From Aquincolibacterium sp041674705 (lineage in GTDB: Bacteria > Omnitrophota > Omnitrophia > Omnitrophales > Aquincolibacteriaceae), in assembly GCA_041674705.1 (NCBI GenBank), contig JBAYVF010000010.1:1-60714 (forward strand): a stretch of 60,714 bases of DNA, written 5' to 3'. Positions 56,682 through 60,714 of the stretch are shown here, one piece after another (within the stretch, counting starts at the first letter, position 1; each line of letters begins with the position of its first letter). The notes under the pieces were generated by a model. The model worked only from the letters and a program-made list of their open reading frames with translations. It searched no databases and was not told the origin of the DNA. The position numbers and the translations under genes are program-made.

Positions 56682-57176
56682 TAGAAATCCGAATATCGAA
56701 ATACGAAATCCGAAACAAATCCGAATGGACAAAAAAGCAAATTCGAAACGCTACGACCTAGAAGAACGTACATTGTTGTTTGCTAAGCAAGTGCGGGGGT
56801 TCGTCAAAACGCTGTCTAGAGGGATTTCGAATACAGAGGATGCCAAACAGCTTGTTAGGGCCTCGGGTTCGGTCGGGGCTAATTATATTGAGGCGAACGA
56901 ATCGCTGAGCAAGAAAGACTTCTTGATGCGGATTAAGATCTGCCGAAAAGAGGCCAAGGAAAGCCGTTACTGGCTGAATCTTGTTGAGGCAGGGAGCTTT
57001 GCCAGCCAAAAGGATATGCTGGGCCAAGAGGCGACCGAACTTATGAATATCTTCGGGGCTATTTTGAGGCGGTCCGAGTAGTTTCGAATTTCTGTCACTC
57101 TGATTTTGAATTTGTTTCTGGTTTCGTGCTTTGAATTTGTTTCGGATTTCGGAATTCGTGCTTCGGATTTAAAAGT
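56682..57176. mobile_element. Word-repeat element carrying a four-helix-bundle gene, CGAAATCCGAAAC family
   Basis: The left arm (56682-56750) repeats AAATCCGAATATCG, AAATACG, AAATCCGAAACAAATCCG. The right arm (57081-57176) has GTTTCGAATTTCTG, TTTGAATTTGTTTC, GGATTTCGGAATTCG and GCTTCGGATTTAAA. An empty copy of the same vocabulary is at 51967. It separates pilQ from pilB. Confidence 0.7.
56725..57081 (+). CDS. Four-helix-bundle protein (23S rRNA IVS/bAvd-like)
   Basis: The 118-residue protein from ATG 56725 shows KRYDLEERTLLFAKQVRGFVKTL, then LVRASGSVGANYIEANESLSKKDFLMRIKICRKEAKESRYWLNLV, then EATELMNIFGAILRR. It is clearly a paralogue of the protein at 42372 (shared SGSVGANY.EAN.sL.KKDF..R.KI.R.EAKE) but far from identical, so the two copies are not a recent duplication. 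The frame extends to 56662 through the left arm, which is unlikely to be coding in origin. It could be expressed from the pilus operon transcript. Confidence 0.87.
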   Translation: MDKKANSKRYDLEERTLLFAKQVRGFVKTLSRGISNTEDAKQLVRASGSVGANYIEANESLSKKDFLMRIKICRKEAKESRYWLNLVEAGSFASQKDMLGQEATELMNIFGAILRRSE

Positions 57177-57189
57177 TTGAGAGGTGGGC

Positions 57190-58884
57190 ATGAGTATCAA
57201 CGCTTTATTGGGTGACATCCTCGTTGAGCGGCGACTCATCAATCGGGACCAGCTGACTCAGGCTCTTGACCAACAAAAAGAATCCAAAGAACCTCTGGGT
57301 CAGATCATGATCCAGTTGGGTTTCCTGGACGAGGCCCAGCTCCGGATGGCGCTTTCCGAGCAGCTCGGCGTTTCTTTCCTTTCGACCGATCAGTTAAAAC
57401 CCCGCATGGACCAGCGCCTCAAGGAATGCGTTCCACCTGATTTTGCGCTTACTCATCTCGTGCTTCCTCTGGATCGTGTCGGGCAAGTGCTTAAGGTGGC
57501 CGTGGCGAAAGTTCCGGACCTCATTTTTCTGGATAATCTTCGCAAGATCACCGGGTACGACATTGTGACGGTCCTTTCGACCGAAAGCGAACTCAAGCGG
57601 GCCATTGAGGCTTATTACGGTAATACCGACCTTCAAGAGGTGATCTCATCCGCCGAGGTCGATGACGTGACGCAGGATTATATCCAGGAAGCGGACGATC
57701 ATAAGGTGGATCTCGAAGCGACTCTCTTGGAAGCCGAAAAGGCGCCCGTGGTCAAGCTGGTGGACGTCATGATCCGTAAAGCCCTTGAGGACCGCGCAAG
57801 CGATATCCACATTGAGCCTTGCCAGGACAAGATCAATATTCGCTATCGCGTGGACGGCGTTCTTTACGAGCTTCCTCCTCCGCCCCGGGAATTGCATAAC
57901 GCCATGGTTTCCCGTATCAAGATCCTTTCCAAGATGGATATCGCTGAAAAGCGGATCCCGCAAGACGGCTCGTTCGCGCTCCAGTACAAAGGACACAAAG
58001 TCGATATGCGTGTCTCGACCATCCCGATCGTTTTCGGAGAAAAGGTGGTGATGCGTATCCTGGACAAGCGTTTGGATCTTTTGGATATGAAGTTACTCGG
58101 TTTTGAACCTGAACAGCTCGCGCATTTCGAAACGGCGCTGATGCGGCCTTACGGACTTATTTTTGTGACCGGGCCGACAGGAAGCGGCAAAAGTACGACA
58201 CTTTACGCGGCGCTAAACAAGCGTCTTTCTCCGGAGATCAATATTCTGACCATCGAAGACCCGGTCGAATATCAAATTGCGGGCATGAACCAGGTTCAGG
58301 TGAAGCCCGAGATCGGCCTGACCTTTGCCTCGGCCCTCCGCGCTTTTTTGCGTCAGGATCCGGATGTCATTCTGGTGGGGGAAGTGCGCGATCTTGAGAC
58401 GGCCGAGATTTGCATCCGGGCATCGCTCACGGGCCACTTGGTGCTCTCTACGTTGCATACGAATGATGCCGTAACGGCCGTCACCCGTCTCGTGGATATC
58501 GGGATCCAGCCTTATCTCGTGGCGGGAAGTCTCGGGCTTATCGCCGCCCAGCGTTTGATCCGTGTCCTGTGTCCCCATTGCAAAGAACCGTACAAAGTCG
58601 ATGCCAAAACTCAGAAAGATTATGGGATCCGCGCCGATACTCTCTATAAAGCCACGGGGTGCCCCAAATGCCGGAAGATCGGTTATTGGGGGCGTATGGC
58701 CATTTATGAGGTTTTGCCGATCGATGACGATATCCGGCGTCTTGTTACCCGGGACGCGGATCTTGGCAAGCTTAAAGCCCTTCAGATGGAAAAAAAATAC
58801 GAGACGCTCCTTCAGAATGGGATCAAAAAGGTGGAGCGCGGAGTGACTACTTTAGATGAGGTCCTGAGCGTTGCCTATGAATGA
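57190..58884 (+). CDS. pilB: Type IV pilus extension ATPase PilB/GspE
   Basis: PilB powers pilin polymerisation. The 564-residue protein has an N-terminal MshEN-type domain made of two tandem repeats (LGDILVERRLINRDQLTQAL and LGQIMIQLGFLDEAQLRMAL), a form that binds c-di-GMP in MshE; the Arg that starts each repeat there is Leu and Pro here. It then has a linker, Walker A GPTGSGKST (about 328-336), Asp box IEDPVEYQ, Walker B DVILVGEVRDLETAE, His box TGHLVLSTLHTNDA and the zinc four-cysteine set CPHC ... CPKC (about 460-494). ATG 57190 follows GAGAGGTGG. It follows the mobile element and overlaps pilC by 8 bases. Confidence 0.95.
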   Translation: MSINALLGDILVERRLINRDQLTQALDQQKESKEPLGQIMIQLGFLDEAQLRMALSEQLGVSFLSTDQLKPRMDQRLKECVPPDFALTHLVLPLDRVGQVLKVAVAKVPDLIFLDNLRKITGYDIVTVLSTESELKRAIEAYYGNTDLQEVISSAEVDDVTQDYIQEADDHKVDLEATLLEAEKAPVVKLVDVMIRKALEDRASDIHIEPCQDKINIRYRVDGVLYELPPPPRELHNAMVSRIKILSKMDIAEKRIPQDGSFALQYKGHKVDMRVSTIPIVFGEKVVMRILDKRLDLLDMKLLGFEPEQLAHFETALMRPYGLIFVTGPTGSGKSTTLYAALNKRLSPEINILTIEDPVEYQIAGMNQVQVKPEIGLTFASALRAFLRQDPDVILVGEVRDLETAEICIRASLTGHLVLSTLHTNDAVTAVTRLVDIGIQPYLVAGSLGLIAAQRLIRVLCPHCKEPYKVDAKTQKDYGIRADTLYKATGCPKCRKIGYWGRMAIYEVLPIDDDIRRLVTRDADLGKLKALQMEKKYETLLQNGIKKVERGVTTLDEVLSVAYE

Positions 58885-60196
58885 ATCTGTGGCGGGATCC
58901 CCCAAGCCGGAAAAGTTTAAAGAGCCGGGCCGACTCTTTGATTGTCACGTCCGTCTGCGCGATCTCCCGGACCAGGCCAAGACCCTGACCCTGGAAGCCC
59001 CGACAAAGGAAGCGGCCATTCAGAAGCTTCTCGCTCAAAATTATATGGTGATCGACGTCCGGGAGCACGACAAGAAGAAGGGTGCCTTCCAGGATATTTT
59101 TTCGACGGCGTCGGCGTCTTCCGCCAAAGGACCCGTCCGATCTTTTTTTTCATTTTCGGGGCGTGTGACGACTCGCGAAGCCATTTTTTTTGCCGTCCAG
59201 CTTTCGACGCTTCTCAAGGCAGGCATTCCACTTCTTCGATCGCTGGAAATCATCGAGAAGGGCATCGCGAACCCTTTTTTCCGGCAGGTGCTCGGCGAGT
59301 TGCGTAAAAAGATCTCGGGAGGCGGCACGTTCAGTAACGCGCTCCGGAGTTATCCCAAGGTCTTCCCGTGGATCTGGGTGAATCTGGTGGAGGTTGGAGA
59401 GGCCACAGGAAAGTTGCCGGATTGTCTCGAGGAGATCGCGCATTACCAGGAATCAGCGGCCCGGATCCAGCAGAAGGTCATCACCGCATTTTTTTATCCC
59501 GGGGTTTTGACCGTCGCGGTGATTGCCGCACTCACGTTTCTTTTGCTTTTTATTATTCCGAAATTCTCGGCGATTTTTGAAGCCCAAAACATGACGCTCC
59601 CGCTCCTGACCCGGATCGTTATAGGCGCAAGCGACATCCTAAGATTACATTTTTTCTGGGTGGCCGGTCTCGTGGTGGCCGCCGTGATCGCTTACTTTTA
59701 CACGAGAAAAATTCCCTCGATCAAGATGTCGTATGACAAGGCGGCCTTAGGGGCGCCCCTTTTTGGAGCGATCCTGATGCAGGTGGCAGTGATCCGGTTT
59801 ACAAGGTCTCTTGGAACGCTGTTACGGGCCGGAGTGCAGATCCTTCAGGCGCTTGAGATTGCGGGGCGTCTGGTCGACAATCTGTTTATCGAGGCGGGCA
59901 TCAAACGGGTGGCCCAACAGGTCCAGAGCGGACAGGGACTCGGGGTCCAGCTTGAAGCCCGGAAAATATTTCCGGTTTTTATGACCCAGCTTATCGCGGT
60001 GGGTGAAGAAAGCGGTCAACTCGACCGTTTTCTAGGGCTGTTGTCCGACTATTATGAAGATCAGGTGGATACATTCCTCACGCGTTTGACAACGCTTCTG
60101 GAACCGATTCTTTTGGTTTTTATGGGTGGCGTGATCGGAACAATCGTAGTGTCCATGTTTCTTCCGATCTTCCAATTGACTACAGGAACCTCTTGA
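58877..60196 (+). CDS. pilC: Type IV pilus platform protein PilC/GspF
   Basis: PilC is the inner-membrane rotor under PilB. The 439-residue protein has an N-terminal cytoplasmic part with an extra domain (FDCHVRLRDLPDQAKTLTLEAPTKEAAIQKLL, a small fold common in GspF), then two GspF repeats (TREAIFFAVQLSTLLKAGIPLLRSLEII and IRFTRSLGTLLRAGVQILQALEI). Three or more membrane helices are visible, and GVIGTIVVSMFLPIFQLT is at the end. ATG 58877 lies 6 bases inside the pilB end; the TTG at 58871 is not needed. Confidence 0.93.
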   Translation: MNESVAGSPKPEKFKEPGRLFDCHVRLRDLPDQAKTLTLEAPTKEAAIQKLLAQNYMVIDVREHDKKKGAFQDIFSTASASSAKGPVRSFFSFSGRVTTREAIFFAVQLSTLLKAGIPLLRSLEIIEKGIANPFFRQVLGELRKKISGGGTFSNALRSYPKVFPWIWVNLVEVGEATGKLPDCLEEIAHYQESAARIQQKVITAFFYPGVLTVAVIAALTFLLLFIIPKFSAIFEAQNMTLPLLTRIVIGASDILRLHFFWVAGLVVAAVIAYFYTRKIPSIKMSYDKAALGAPLFGAILMQVAVIRFTRSLGTLLRAGVQILQALEIAGRLVDNLFIEAGIKRVAQQVQSGQGLGVQLEARKIFPVFMTQLIAVGEESGQLDRFLGLLSDYYEDQVDTFLTRLTTLLEPILLVFMGGVIGTIVVSMFLPIFQLTTGTS

Positions 60197-60212
60197 TCTT
60201 GAAAGGGTTCTG

Positions 60213-60241
60213 TTGATTTTTTAGAAAAGAGAGCGTAAAAT
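60213..60241 (+). promoter_or_regulatory. Promoter candidate for the major pilin
   Basis: TTGATT, 17 bases, TAAAAT. This would allow strong separate expression of the pilin downstream of pilC. A small hairpin AGGG/CCCT follows it, and AGGAGAG precedes the ATG. Confidence 0.45.
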
Positions 60242-60287
60242 CAAAAAAAGTGCAAGGGTTTTTTAGCCCTAACCTAGGAGAGAAAAA

Positions 60288-60713
60288 ATGAAGAACAAAA
60301 AAGGTTTTACACTGATCGAAGTTTTGATCGTGGTGGTCATTATCGCGATCCTTGCGGCTTTGTTGCTCCCGCGGCTTACGGCAGCGCCGGAAAAAGCAAG
60401 GGTGGCCGAAGGGATGCAGACGCTCGGAGCTGTCCGGAGAGCGCAGCTCGTTAATATGGATGCTGCGAATGCCAGCGCCTTAAATTTCACCATCACCAAC
60501 GGCACTAGTCATGCGAACTGGACAGCGCTAGGTTTTTCCGATCTAGGTGCTGCTTCGCTGTTTAATTATCAGTGCGATGGTACCAGTTGCATTGCGATAA
60601 GAGTAAGTAATACAAGTAAGAACATTTCGATGAATATACAGACCGGAGCGATTACTTGCAATGGCTATACGCCAGTCGCATCGGGTGGTGTCAACGTTAG
60701 CTGCACAGCATAG
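60288..60713 (+). CDS. Type IV pilin (probable major pilin)
   Basis: The 141-residue prepilin begins MKNKKG/FTLIEVLIVVVIIAILAALLLPRL: a very short leader, the prepilin peptidase site and Glu+5. The mature protein continues APEKARVAEGMQTLGAVRRAQLV with a small, Asn/Thr/Ser-rich globular part holding four cysteines (YQCDGTSC, ITCNG, VSCTA). It is the last gene of the pilus operon in view and has its own promoter and ribosome-binding site, as expected for the abundant subunit. The stop TAG lies at 60711-60713, at the window edge, so the gene is complete. Confidence 0.92.
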   Translation: MKNKKGFTLIEVLIVVVIIAILAALLLPRLTAAPEKARVAEGMQTLGAVRRAQLVNMDAANASALNFTITNGTSHANWTALGFSDLGAASLFNYQCDGTSCIAIRVSNTSKNISMNIQTGAITCNGYTPVASGGVNVSCTA

Positions 60714-60714
60714 A

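Noticed and set aside
56662..56724. N-terminal extension of the second four-helix protein
   Set aside because: It is encoded by the word-repeat arm; the family normally starts near the ATG at 56725.
1..60714. Insertion sequences or prophage
   Set aside because: No transposase, integrase, phage structural or replication gene is present in any frame.

Overview
The window looks like a chromosomal segment of a Gram-negative (diderm) bacterium. The signs are lipobox lipoproteins, a secretin with PilM/N/O/P partners, a YdbH-YnbE-YdbL type envelope operon and an intramembrane RseP protease. The tig-clpP, aminotransferase-serA-purA and uppS-cdsA-dxr-rseP-proS order, together with a giant multidomain exported protein, fits my memory of Candidatus Omnitrophota (OP3). 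That placement is an inference from gene content; no search was run.

Layout. 1-16.6 kb: the 3' part of a giant gene (at least 4,270 codons, cut by the left edge) carrying discoidin, Ig-like, YD-repeat, glycoamylase-like, coiled-coil, C39-like, membrane and alpha/beta-hydrolase-like regions. An exported TPR protein overlaps its stop, and five small exported or lipoproteins follow. 16.6-21.2 kb: PilT, an alternative-oxidase-like diiron protein, a pilin, a SplB-like radical SAM protein and RlmH. 21.2-26.8 kb: a Phd/RelE-type toxin-antitoxin pair, five tRNA genes (Phe, Arg, Leu, Lys, Gly), a ROK kinase, a degenerate M48 protease and ydbH-ynbE-ydbL. 26.8-40 kb: housekeeping genes (tig, clpP, a class V aminotransferase, serA, purA, uppS, cdsA, dxr, rseP, proS, dinB). 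40-43.5 kb: a pseudopilin, then leuC and leuD. 43.5-50.4 kb: an envelope glycosylation cluster (STT3-like oligosaccharyltransferase, B12-radical SAM, two GT2 enzymes, a methyltransferase, DUF2304). 50.8-60.7 kb: a type IV pilus operon (an MreC-like membrane protein, a PilM-PilN fusion, PilO, PilP, secretin, PilB, PilC, pilin).

The most unusual signal is a set of intergenic fold-back elements. Their arms are built from a few short, repeated words, and each family has its own vocabulary (CAATAACCAA, CGAAATCCGAAAC, CAGACCACAGAC, GGTAAGTGGTAAG). The opposite arm carries the complementary words. Two families occur both as empty hairpins (24.3 kb, 52.0 kb) and as copies with a four-helix-bundle (23S-IVS/bAvd-like) gene between the arms (42.3 kb, 56.7 kb). 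They sit inside operons and have supplied coding sequence to neighbours: an insertion in ProS and the C-termini of ProS, LeuC and apparently the ROK kinase. I read this as a mobile system in which the four-helix protein may act on hairpin nucleic acid.

Other notable points are the AOX-like protein, the giant protein with a lipase-like C-terminus and overlapping exported TPR gene, AT-rich hairpins abutting the 3' ends of four tRNAs, partial copies of the tRNA-Gly 3' end downstream of that tRNA, and duplicated translation-start regions before uppS and leuC.
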